From Clostridia bacterium (GTDB taxonomy: Bacteria > Bacillota > Clostridia > DSM-8532): DNA of 13,545 bases. The stretch covers positions 1-13,545 of the forward strand of contig JAOABT010000638.1 in NCBI GenBank assembly GCA_026418215.1. The letters run 5' to 3'. Below the pieces are notes generated by a model. The model searched no databases. It saw nothing but the letters and a program-made list of their open reading frames with translations, and had not been told where the DNA came from. Within the stretch, counting starts at the first letter, position 1. Every line of letters begins with the position of its first letter. Of the stretch, positions 6,336 to 12,741 are shown piece after piece. Position numbers and translations under genes: made by a program.

Positions 6336-6391
6336 TCTGACGACAAAAAGGTAGATAATAGTACAAATTTGGATAATCTTCGACCTCAATG

Positions 6392-6439
6392 TTAAAAGTA
6401 TGTTAAGTCGATTGCCTGATATTTAACATTCGGTTATAA
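6392..6439 (+). promoter_or_regulatory. PhoP-box-like repeats overlapping the phosphate operon promoter
   Basis: TTAAAA (6392), TTAAGT (6403), TTAACA (6423) and TTATAA (6434) fall in two pairs, each with an exact 11-bp period; the pairs are 20 bp apart. PhoP of Bacillota binds TT(A/C/T)A(A/C/T)A repeats spaced this way. The set overlaps both the -35 and -10 elements, so a bound regulator could repress or activate. No phoPR genes lie in the window. Confidence 0.5.
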
Positions 6440-6440
6440 T
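6412..6440 (+). promoter_or_regulatory. Sigma-A promoter for the DUF47-pit operon
   Basis: TTGCCT (6412-6417), 17 bases, TATAAT (6435-6440). The start would lie near 6447, giving a leader of about 33 bases ahead of the GTG start. Confidence 0.7.
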
Positions 6441-6479
6441 CGTGGAGGACTTGAAAATAAGCAGGAAGAGGGCGATATT

Positions 6480-7148
6480 GTGTTAAGAGCGACACGTAAG
6501 GAAGATATCTTTTTTGATTATTTTGTCGAAGCGGTGGAGAATACCTGCCATGCATCGGCTTTGCTGCTTGACTTAATGACTCATTTTACAAATGTTGAAG
6601 AAAAAATAAAGAAGATTGAGGATGCAGAGCACGAGGGCGACAAGCATGTACACAAGGTTCTGGAGGTTCTCAACAAATCCTTTATCACTCCGATAGATAG
6701 AGAGGACATCTATCTTATTGCCAAGGAGACGGACAATATCTTCGACGCTATTGAAGCAACAGCGCATCGCTTCAGTATGCTCAATGTTACCGCCATCAGA
6801 CCCGAAGGCATTGAAATGGCAAAGCTTATTGTTGATTGTACCAATGAGCTCAGGGAAGTCATGATCAACTTAAGAGAGCATAAGAAGCATAAGAATCCCA
6901 AGGATATCGTCAAGAAAATGGGCGCAAAAAGCGATGTTCTCCTAAAGGAAAGAATTATTGAAGTTAACAGGATTGAAAATATAGGAGATGTAGCCTTCAG
7001 AAAAGCCATGACCAACCTTTTCAAAAATGAAAAGGATGCTGTTGAGGTTGTAAAATGGAAGCAAATCTTCGAATTGCTTGAAAACACTCTGGATGCCTGT
7101 GAAGACGTGGCCAATATTATTGAAGGGGTTGTTATGAAGCATGCTTAA
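6480..7148 (+). CDS. DUF47 / PhoU-like phosphate transport regulator (UPF0111, YkaA type)
   Basis: This is a 222-residue, all-helical cytoplasmic protein of the DUF47 family (PhoU_div), nearly always found beside Pit transporters and thought to modulate their activity. Conserved acidic patches that bind metal in PhoU-like proteins are visible: KIEDAEHEGDKHVHKV (about 45-60), TPIDREDIYLIAKETDNIFDAIE (about 71-93), IENIGDVAFRKAM and LDACEDVANIIEGVV near the end. The length is normal for the family. The start is GTG at 6480, with an AGAGGG binding site at 6468-6473. The stop codon lies eight bases inside the next gene, so translation of the two is coupled. Regulation by phosphate supply is suggested by the upstream repeats. 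The alternative, a PhoU proper, is less likely because only one PhoU-type unit is present and there is no Pst system nearby. Confidence 0.9.
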   Translation: MLRATRKEDIFFDYFVEAVENTCHASALLLDLMTHFTNVEEKIKKIEDAEHEGDKHVHKVLEVLNKSFITPIDREDIYLIAKETDNIFDAIEATAHRFSMLNVTAIRPEGIEMAKLIVDCTNELREVMINLREHKKHKNPKDIVKKMGAKSDVLLKERIIEVNRIENIGDVAFRKAMTNLFKNEKDAVEVVKWKQIFELLENTLDACEDVANIIEGVVMKHA

Positions 7149-8154
7149 TATGACGACCTTCCTTGTTGTTACCGTTATTATATTGGCTGTTAGCTTTGAT
7201 TTTATCAACGGGTTTCACGATACGGCAAACTCCATTGCGACAACTGTCTCTACGAGGGTGCTGTCACCTAAGATGGCGCTGTTGCTTGCAGCGTGCCTCA
7301 ACTTTATCGGAGCTCTCTTGAATCAAAAGGTAGCCGGCACTGTTGCAAAAGATATCGTCGACAAAACCATGGTTAAGGGTAACAGCGGTCTGATTATCGT
7401 TATCGGCGCCTTAGTCGGAGCGATTATCTGGAACTTGATCACCTGGTATTTCGGCATCCCCAGCAGCTCCTCACACGCCTTATTTGGCGGCATGATCGGC
7501 TCTTCCATTGCCTTCACCCAAACCTTCTCGGTTGTTAAATGGTGGGGCGTCATGCAAAAGGTTATTATTCCTCTCTTCACTTCCCCTATCATTGGATTGT
7601 TTCTGGGTTTTTTGTTTATGAAGCTCCTTTATAAGATTTTACGACCCTTTACACAGCAATCGGTAAACAAATGGTTTTCCAAGCTTCAAATCCTGTCGGC
7701 CGGCTTCATGGCTTACTCCCATGGTAACAACGATGCTCAGAAGTCGATGGGTATCATTACGCTGGCCCTTGTTACAGCCAATATGAACAACGGTCAGGAG
7801 CACGTCCAGCCGTGGGTTGTGTTACTCTGCGCAATTGCGATGGCCCTAGGAACCTCAGTCGGCGGTTGGAAAATCATTAAAACCATGGGCGTTAACATGA
7901 TCAGACTCCAGCCCATCCAGGGATTCGCAGCCGAAACCTGTGCCGCGACGGTCATCGAGACCATGACCCATTTTGGAGCACCGGTCAGTACCACCCACAT
8001 CATTTCGACTGCTATCATGGGTGTTGGTGCTGCTAAAAGAGTTTCAGCCGTCAGATGGTCGATTGCAAAAAATATCCTCTGGGCATGGTTCATCACCATA
8101 CCGTTCACAGCTGTTCTCGGCGGACTTGTAGCTGCACTGCTGAAGCTTCTGTAA
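7141..8154 (+). CDS. pit: Inorganic phosphate transporter, PiT family
   Basis: This 337-residue integral membrane protein imports phosphate (as metal-phosphate or with a cation) at low affinity. The family signature appears twice, as expected for the inverted repeat of PiT proteins: GFHDTANSIATTVSTR at about residues 24-39 and AYSHGNNDAQKSMGII at about 190-205. Further conserved pieces are GIPSSSSHAL and APVSTTHIIS, re-entrant loop motifs. About ten hydrophobic segments can be picked out. A second ATG at 7150 is in frame; the first at 7141 overlaps the DUF47 stop, which fits coupled translation, and either could be used. A terminator follows about 110 bases downstream. Sodium versus proton coupling cannot be told from the sequence. 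Confidence 0.95.
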   Translation: MLNMTTFLVVTVIILAVSFDFINGFHDTANSIATTVSTRVLSPKMALLLAACLNFIGALLNQKVAGTVAKDIVDKTMVKGNSGLIIVIGALVGAIIWNLITWYFGIPSSSSHALFGGMIGSSIAFTQTFSVVKWWGVMQKVIIPLFTSPIIGLFLGFLFMKLLYKILRPFTQQSVNKWFSKLQILSAGFMAYSHGNNDAQKSMGIITLALVTANMNNGQEHVQPWVVLLCAIAMALGTSVGGWKIIKTMGVNMIRLQPIQGFAAETCAATVIETMTHFGAPVSTTHIISTAIMGVGAAKRVSAVRWSIAKNILWAWFITIPFTAVLGGLVAALLKLL

Positions 8155-8181
8155 CCGGAACTTATAGCGAAAGCCATACTC

Positions 8182-8214
8182 GGGCTTAGCCGTTTATAGT
8201 GTGGCGTAATGCCC
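8182..8214 (+). repeat. Interrupted hairpin between pit and its terminator
   Basis: GGGC (8182-8185) pairs with GCCC (8211-8214), TTA with TAA and GCC with GGC, with two single-base bulges on the 3' side. No T-run follows. It may protect the 3' end of the pit mRNA; role unknown. Confidence 0.35.
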
Positions 8215-8261
8215 AAAAGCATCTGTTATCGATGTATTTAGTGATATAAATAAGAGCCATG

Positions 8262-8299
8262 AAGCCTCGTTCAGTTTAATTCTGGATGGGGCTTTTCTT
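8262..8299 (+). terminator. Rho-independent terminator of the phosphate operon
   Basis: A 13-bp stem (8262-8274 with 8282-8294, three G-U pairs) has a seven-base loop and is followed by a T-rich tail TTCTT. Confidence 0.75.
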
Positions 8300-8351
8300 A
8301 TGCAGCTCATACAAAGTTTTGTAACATAAGCGAGAATCTCATATTCGTGCT

Positions 8352-8380
8352 TTTTATCTCCTTCCTGGTCATGATAAAAT
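8352..8380 (+). promoter_or_regulatory. Candidate promoter for trmK
   Basis: TAAAAT (8375-8380) with an upstream TG (8372-8373) makes an extended -10. The -35 at 17 bp is TTTTAT (8352-8357), which is poor. It is the best placed candidate between the pit terminator and the gene. Confidence 0.4.
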
Positions 8381-8425
8381 AATGACAAATCAATGCTTAC
8401 AAATAGATAATTAAATGGAGATTTA

Positions 8426-9124
8426 ATGATACTAAAAGGCAGACTCAAGCTTATTTATAATAAAGTTCCTCCTTGTGAGGTTTTAGCTGATATTGGCACC
8501 GATCATGCACTCATCCCGGCACAGGCACTGCTGGACGGCCGCTGCCGAAAGGCCATCGCCTGCGATGTTAAAAAGGGTCCTTTAGAGAGGGCAGATCGTA
8601 CCCGAAAGGCCTACCATCTTGAAGAGAGAATGGAGCTTCGTTTGGGAAGCGGTCTTGAGCCTATTTCTATGGAAGAGTCGGACTGCGTGGTTCTGGCCGG
8701 TATGGGTGGCATTCTCATGACAGAGCTTCTGGGCGACTCTCTGGAGAAGGCCCGCAAAGCGCGCTGCCTCGTGCTTCAGCCCATGGTGGCCCATGAGCTC
8801 GTCAGGCCATATTTATGGCAAAACGGGTTTGAGGTTACCGATGAAGCCCTGGCCAAAGAGGGGGAGAAGCTTTATCAGGTGCTGACAGCACATTATACCG
8901 GCAGTCAAAGAACAGATTGGAAAAGGTTGAATGCGTATATCGGGGAGCTCCTTGTTAAAAATAAGGATCCCCTCCTGCAGCTTTGGATAGAAGAAAGGCT
9001 TAATAAGCAAAGGAAGATTGTTGCAGGTCTCATGGAGGGCAGACTTACCGAAGAAGCCCTACTGGAAGAGGAAAGGCAGCTCCTTAGCGAGATGGAGAGC
9101 CTTTATGCCGGTATCAGAGGGTAG
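8426..9124 (+). CDS. trmK: tRNA (adenine(22)-N1)-methyltransferase, TrmK family
   Basis: This is a 232-residue class I SAM-dependent methyltransferase. The TrmK/YqfN family adds a methyl group to N1 of A22 in the D-loop of tRNAs, in the cytoplasm. The SAM-binding motif I reads LADIGTDHALIP (residues 20-31). CDV (D47) ends the second strand, AGMGG (91-95) forms the family's motif IV region, and LQPM (117-120) follows. The last ~75 residues are helical and charged, matching the C-terminal coiled-coil that helps bind tRNA. The length is normal. GGAG at 8417-8420 sits five bases before the ATG. In many Bacillota this gene is directly followed by the Nif3 family gene; here the two remain neighbours but are split by 360 bases. 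Confidence 0.92.
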   Translation: MILKGRLKLIYNKVPPCEVLADIGTDHALIPAQALLDGRCRKAIACDVKKGPLERADRTRKAYHLEERMELRLGSGLEPISMEESDCVVLAGMGGILMTELLGDSLEKARKARCLVLQPMVAHELVRPYLWQNGFEVTDEALAKEGEKLYQVLTAHYTGSQRTDWKRLNAYIGELLVKNKDPLLQLWIEERLNKQRKIVAGLMEGRLTEEALLEEERQLLSEMESLYAGIRG

Positions 9125-9484
9125 GTCTTATGAAACGTTTTTAAAATTTAATATTATAGAAGCGGCCAAATTGATGGATCAGAAGAGTAAAGAGATTAAG
9201 AACATCGGTTGGACTAAAACTGTTACCTTGGCCTAGCGACTTAATGGTTATAACGGGGAATTAACAAAAATGGGTCATAGTGATTGATTACGAAGGCCAT
9301 GTATGCTATGAATGCCATTTCATTTAAGACTGGCTTATGGAGTTTTTATGCAAAACTCAATCTATAAAGCAAAGACTTAAATGGAGTAGGCTTTTTAGGA
9401 TAAAATCATGGAGTTAGAAACTGCTGTTTATGAATAGCCAGCCTATTATAGCCTCAAGAATTTAGCCTCTACGGGAGGAACCAG
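9125..9484 (+). other. Gene-free spacer between trmK and the Nif3 family gene
   Basis: This spacer holds no convincing gene or terminator. A perfect 7-bp hairpin (GAGTTTT 9340-9346, AAAACTC 9352-9358) is present. A weak promoter-like pair TTGATT (9284-9289) and TATGAA (9307-9312) at 17 bp could serve the downstream gene. A frame open from inside trmK to 9236 does not look coding. Confidence 0.4.
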
Positions 9485-10303
9485 ATGATTATTCAGGATA
9501 TTTTGATGTTTTTGGAGGAGCTTGCACCTCTCACGTTACAGGAAAGCTATGACAATAGCGGCCTGATCATTGGCAGCCGGGAGAATAAGGTTTCCCGCGT
9601 GCTTGTATGCCTCGATGCCGACTCAGAAGCCCTCGACAACGCCATCGAGAAGCGCTGCGAGCTTGTGCTTTCCCATCATCCCTCCGTTTTCAGGGCAGTC
9701 AAATGCTTTACCGAGGAAACCCAGGAGGGCAGGCTGCTTGCCAAAGCCATCCGGAATCAGGTCTCCTTCATCAGCGCGCATACCAATTTTGATTCGGCTG
9801 TCGGAGGGCTGACGGACCTTCTATGTGACCGGTTGGGTCTTAAAAACAGCCGGGTACTCATGAAGCTAAGCGAATCCAGTCTGGAAGGCCATGGCCTGGG
9901 GCGTTACGGAGATCTGGAACAGCCTCTTTCCGCCGAGACGTTTTTGAACCTGCTTAAAGAACGGCTCAATGTTCCGGCAATGAGAACTGTGGGACAGCTC
10001 CCGCAGAAAATCACTCGGGTTGCGGTTTATAACGGTTCCTATGACAGGGCCATTTTGGGAGCCTTACGGCGTGTTCGTCCCAACGTGTTGGTGACGGGTG
10101 ACTTAAAATACCACGATGCTCAAGAACTCAACATTAACGGGATATTTACGGTGGATGCCGGTCATCATGGCACCGAGAAGCTGTTTGTTGACGAGATGAT
10201 CAAGCTTTTATATAAACGTTTTCCGGACCTTGAGACCATCGCCTTCGAGAGCCAGGATATTTTTAAGTTTTGCGATGCAACCTACCCAAGTCATGGGGTT
10301 TGA
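9485..10303 (+). CDS. Nif3-like dinuclear metal centre protein (YqfO/YbgI family)
   Basis: This 272-residue protein belongs to the widespread Nif3 family, which forms hexameric rings with a two-metal site; its physiological reaction is not firmly established (GTP cyclohydrolase I type 2 is often a default label). All five metal ligands can be placed: H64 and H65 in LSHHP, D103 in HTNFD, H227 and E231 in DAGHHGTE. Other conserved parts are ESYDNSGLIIG (20-30) and TGDLKYHDAQ (204-213). This is the short form without the ~100-residue inserted PII-like domain found in Bacillus YqfO. The ATG is preceded by GGGAGG (9473-9478) at a good distance. The stop codon TGA (10301-10303) is part of the -35 element of the thrS leader promoter. 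Confidence 0.92.
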   Translation: MIIQDILMFLEELAPLTLQESYDNSGLIIGSRENKVSRVLVCLDADSEALDNAIEKRCELVLSHHPSVFRAVKCFTEETQEGRLLAKAIRNQVSFISAHTNFDSAVGGLTDLLCDRLGLKNSRVLMKLSESSLEGHGLGRYGDLEQPLSAETFLNLLKERLNVPAMRTVGQLPQKITRVAVYNGSYDRAILGALRRVRPNVLVTGDLKYHDAQELNINGIFTVDAGHHGTEKLFVDEMIKLLYKRFPDLETIAFESQDIFKFCDATYPSHGV

Positions 10304-10329
10304 CAGGCATTGGCCTTTTGTGATAGCAT
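10300..10329 (+). promoter_or_regulatory. Promoter of the thrS T-box transcript
   Basis: A perfect TTGACA (10300-10305) is followed after 18 bases by TAGCAT (10324-10329), which has a TG at 10321-10322 making it an extended -10. The -35 box includes the stop codon of the preceding gene. Transcription would start near 10336, just ahead of the T-box structure. Confidence 0.55.
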
Positions 10330-10354
10330 AAAATTAACTTTAAAATGAAAAGGC

Positions 10355-10596
10355 TTTGAAGGGGACATGCAAAACCGTCATGAGCGCTTAGAGAGGGAAG
10401 GACCAGAGGCTGAAAGTCGTCCCGCGTTAAAGGGTTTTGAACCGCCCCGGAGCTTGAAGGCAGAAATCTAAGTAAGCCTTTCACGTTCATGACGTTACAA
10501 TGATTCTTAAGTGACAAGCTTTTTGCGTAAAAGCTTGTAATAAAGGTGGAACCGTGGGTATTAGCTCTCATCCTTTTTGTGGATGGGGGCTTTTTG
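10355..10596 (+). ncRNA. T-box leader, threonine specific
   Basis: This is a tRNA-sensing leader RNA that lets transcription continue when tRNA-Thr is uncharged. The T-box motif AAAGGTGGAACCGTGGG is at 10542-10558. Before it, the perfect stem III hairpin (10514-10523 with 10529-10538) is visible. Stem II carries a GAA/AGTA turn inside AAGGC/GCCTT (about 10456-10480), and the conserved CGTTA is at 10493-10497. In stem I, AGAGAG (about 10391-10396) and GGCTGAAAG form the distal part. GGGG (10361-10364) can pair with CCCC (10445-10448). The specifier is best read as ACC at 10441-10443, followed by a purine, within GAACCGCCCCGGAG. It decodes to threonine, matching the downstream thrS. Fine pairing of the stem I base is not resolved. 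Confidence 0.9.
10563..10595 (+). terminator. T-box regulated terminator
   Basis: AGCTCTCATCC (10563-10573) pairs with GGATGGGGGCT (10581-10591), including G-U pairs, and is followed by a T-run. It competes with the antiterminator formed by the T-box motif. Confidence 0.85.
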
Positions 10597-10744
10597 TTGT
10601 TCTTCCGACATGGGCAGCATCCTCATGGTCAAGTCACCAGGGGCTTTGAAACCATGAACTCAACAGCAAGGGTGTCTACCATGAATTGGATTGAGACATT
10701 AATAAGTAAGAATATCGCACGTTTATGATAAAGGAGTGAACACC

Positions 10745-12646
10745 ATGATAAGCATTCAATTGAAGGATGGAAGTGTAAAAACCTACGAAAAGGGCGTGAC
10801 CATTCTGGAGGTGGCCAAGGATATCAGCGAGGGCCTTGCACGCGCAGCTGTTGCAGGTGAAGTCGACGGAAAGGTGAAGGATCTTCACACCCCCCTTACC
10901 GTGGACTGCAGCCTGAACCTGTTAACCTTCGACACAGAAGGCGGAAAGCACACCTACTGGCATACCACCTCCCATATCATGGCTCAGGCCGTCAAAAGAC
11001 TCTTTCCCAATGTCAAGCTGGCCATTGGGCCTGCCATTGATAACGGGTTTTACTATGACTTTGACTCGGAAAAGACCTTTACACCGGATGATTTGAAGGC
11101 CATTGAAGACGAGATGCAAAAGATCATCAAGGAGGACCTCCCGTTGGCACGCTTTACGCTATCCCGTGAGGAAGCGTTGAAGCTTATGGAAACTGAGCCC
11201 TATAAGGTCGAGCTCATCCGGGATCTGCCCGAGGATGCTGAGCTCTCCTTCTACAAGCAAGGCGATTTTACAGACCTCTGCGCAGGGCCGCACCTTCCCT
11301 CCACAGGCCGTGTCAAGGCTGTAAAGCTCATGCAGCTTGCCGGTGCATACTGGAGAGGCAGCGAAAAGAACAGAATGCTCCAGAGAATCTATGGTATCTC
11401 CTTCCCGAAGAAGAGTGACCTGGATGATTACCTGTTTAAGCTGGAGGAGGCCAAAAAACGCGATCACAGAAAGCTTGGCCGTGAGCTGGATTTGTTTGAT
11501 ATTCTGGAAGAGGGCCCGGGCTTCCCGTTCTTCATGCCCAAGGGCATGGTGCTCAGAAACCAGCTCGAGGATTATTGGAGGCAGGAGCATCAAAAGCGCG
11601 GTTATCAGGAGGTTAAAACTCCTGTAATCCTAAACAAGGAGCTGTGGCTGCGTTCGGGGCATTGGGAAAACTACCGTGAAAACATGTATACGGTGGCCAT
11701 TGATGAATCGGATTTCGCCATCAAGCCCATGAATTGCCCAGGCGGTATGCTGGTCTTCAAGAGGAAGCTCCACTCCTACCGGGATCTCCCCCAGAGGATG
11801 GGAGAGCTGGGGCTGGTTCACCGCCATGAGCTCTCAGGCGCGCTTCATGGCTTAATGCGCGTTCGGTGCTTTACTCAAGATGACGCCCATATTTTTATGA
11901 CACCTGATCAGATTCAAGACGAGGTTATTGGCGTTATCGACCTCATCGACGATTTTTATAGTGTTTTCGGTTTCAAGTACCATGTTGAGCTTTCCACCCG
12001 TCCTGAAAAATCCATCGGGACCGATGAAATGTGGGAAAGAGCGACCACTGCACTTCAAGGCGCCTTGGATGCCAAAAAGATGCAGTACAAGATCAACGAG
12101 GGAGACGGCGCCTTCTACGGGCCCAAGATCGACTTCCATTTGGAGGACTCCATCGGACGCACCTGGCAGTGCGGCACCATCCAGCTGGATATGAACCTGC
12201 CCGAGCGCTTTGACCTTAGCTATATCGGGCCCGACGGCGAAAAGCACAGACCGGTCATGATCCACCGTGTAGTCTTTGGAAGCATTGAAAGGTTTATTGC
12301 CATCCTGACCGAGCATTTTGCAGGAGCCTTCCCTGTTTGGCTTTCACCGGTTCAGGTTAAAATCCTAACAATAGCTGAAAAACACTTAGCCTATGCCGAG
12401 GAGTGTAAGGCAAAGCTCCAGGTGCAAGGGGTCAGGGTTGAGCTTGATACAAGGAATGAGAAGATAGGCTATAAGATACGTGAGGCTCAGATGGAAAAGG
12501 TGCCTTACATGCTGATCATCGGCGATAAGGAAGTTGAAAACAGCCAGGTTGCCGTGAGATCACGCAGGGATGGAGATATAGGTGCCATGGACGCTGAGGA
12601 CTTCCAGGCAAAAATTCTTGAAGAAATCAAGACACGTTCCCGGTAA
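10745..12646 (+). CDS. thrS: Threonyl-tRNA synthetase (copy 1, complete)
   Basis: This enzyme charges tRNA-Thr. The protein has 633 residues in the usual order. A TGS domain (1-61) comes first. The editing domain (about 65-225) carries HTTSH (H73, H77) and DLCAGPH (C179, H183), the site that removes mischarged serine. The class II catalytic core (about 245-530) follows, with zinc ligands C331, H382 and H507, motif 2 around VHRHELSGAL and motif 3 ending FGSIERF. The HGTP anticodon domain ends the chain. I chose ATG at 10745 rather than the in-frame GTG at 10736 because AAGGAG (10731-10736) overlaps that GTG and is eight bases from the ATG, and because copy 2 begins at the matching residue. The core opens with DLFDILEEGPGFPFF, a different sub-type from copy 2. 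It is controlled by the T-box leader upstream. Confidence 0.97.
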   Translation: MISIQLKDGSVKTYEKGVTILEVAKDISEGLARAAVAGEVDGKVKDLHTPLTVDCSLNLLTFDTEGGKHTYWHTTSHIMAQAVKRLFPNVKLAIGPAIDNGFYYDFDSEKTFTPDDLKAIEDEMQKIIKEDLPLARFTLSREEALKLMETEPYKVELIRDLPEDAELSFYKQGDFTDLCAGPHLPSTGRVKAVKLMQLAGAYWRGSEKNRMLQRIYGISFPKKSDLDDYLFKLEEAKKRDHRKLGRELDLFDILEEGPGFPFFMPKGMVLRNQLEDYWRQEHQKRGYQEVKTPVILNKELWLRSGHWENYRENMYTVAIDESDFAIKPMNCPGGMLVFKRKLHSYRDLPQRMGELGLVHRHELSGALHGLMRVRCFTQDDAHIFMTPDQIQDEVIGVIDLIDDFYSVFGFKYHVELSTRPEKSIGTDEMWERATTALQGALDAKKMQYKINEGDGAFYGPKIDFHLEDSIGRTWQCGTIQLDMNLPERFDLSYIGPDGEKHRPVMIHRVVFGSIERFIAILTEHFAGAFPVWLSPVQVKILTIAEKHLAYAEECKAKLQVQGVRVELDTRNEKIGYKIREAQMEKVPYMLIIGDKEVENSQVAVRSRRDGDIGAMDAEDFQAKILEEIKTRSR

Positions 12647-12741
12647 AACGCTATAGAAGCAATACTCCAGGGATACATTCCCGCGAAAGATGTTTTTGGA
12701 AAGAAAAGGGTTTATCCCAATTCATAGAAAGGACTGTTGTT

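Noticed and set aside
9018..9236. Open frame of 72 codons overlapping the end of trmK
   Set aside because: Most of it lies inside trmK in another frame, there is no proper start signal, and the unique part has no recognisable similarity.
10736..10744. GTG upstream start giving three extra residues for thrS
   Set aside because: The GTG overlaps the AAGGAG ribosome binding site, and copy 2 starts at the residue matching the ATG at 10745.
12647..12741. Possible second T-box or terminator between the two thrS genes
   Set aside because: No GGTGG-ACC motif is present, and only a 4-bp GGGA/TCCC hairpin without a T-run can be found.
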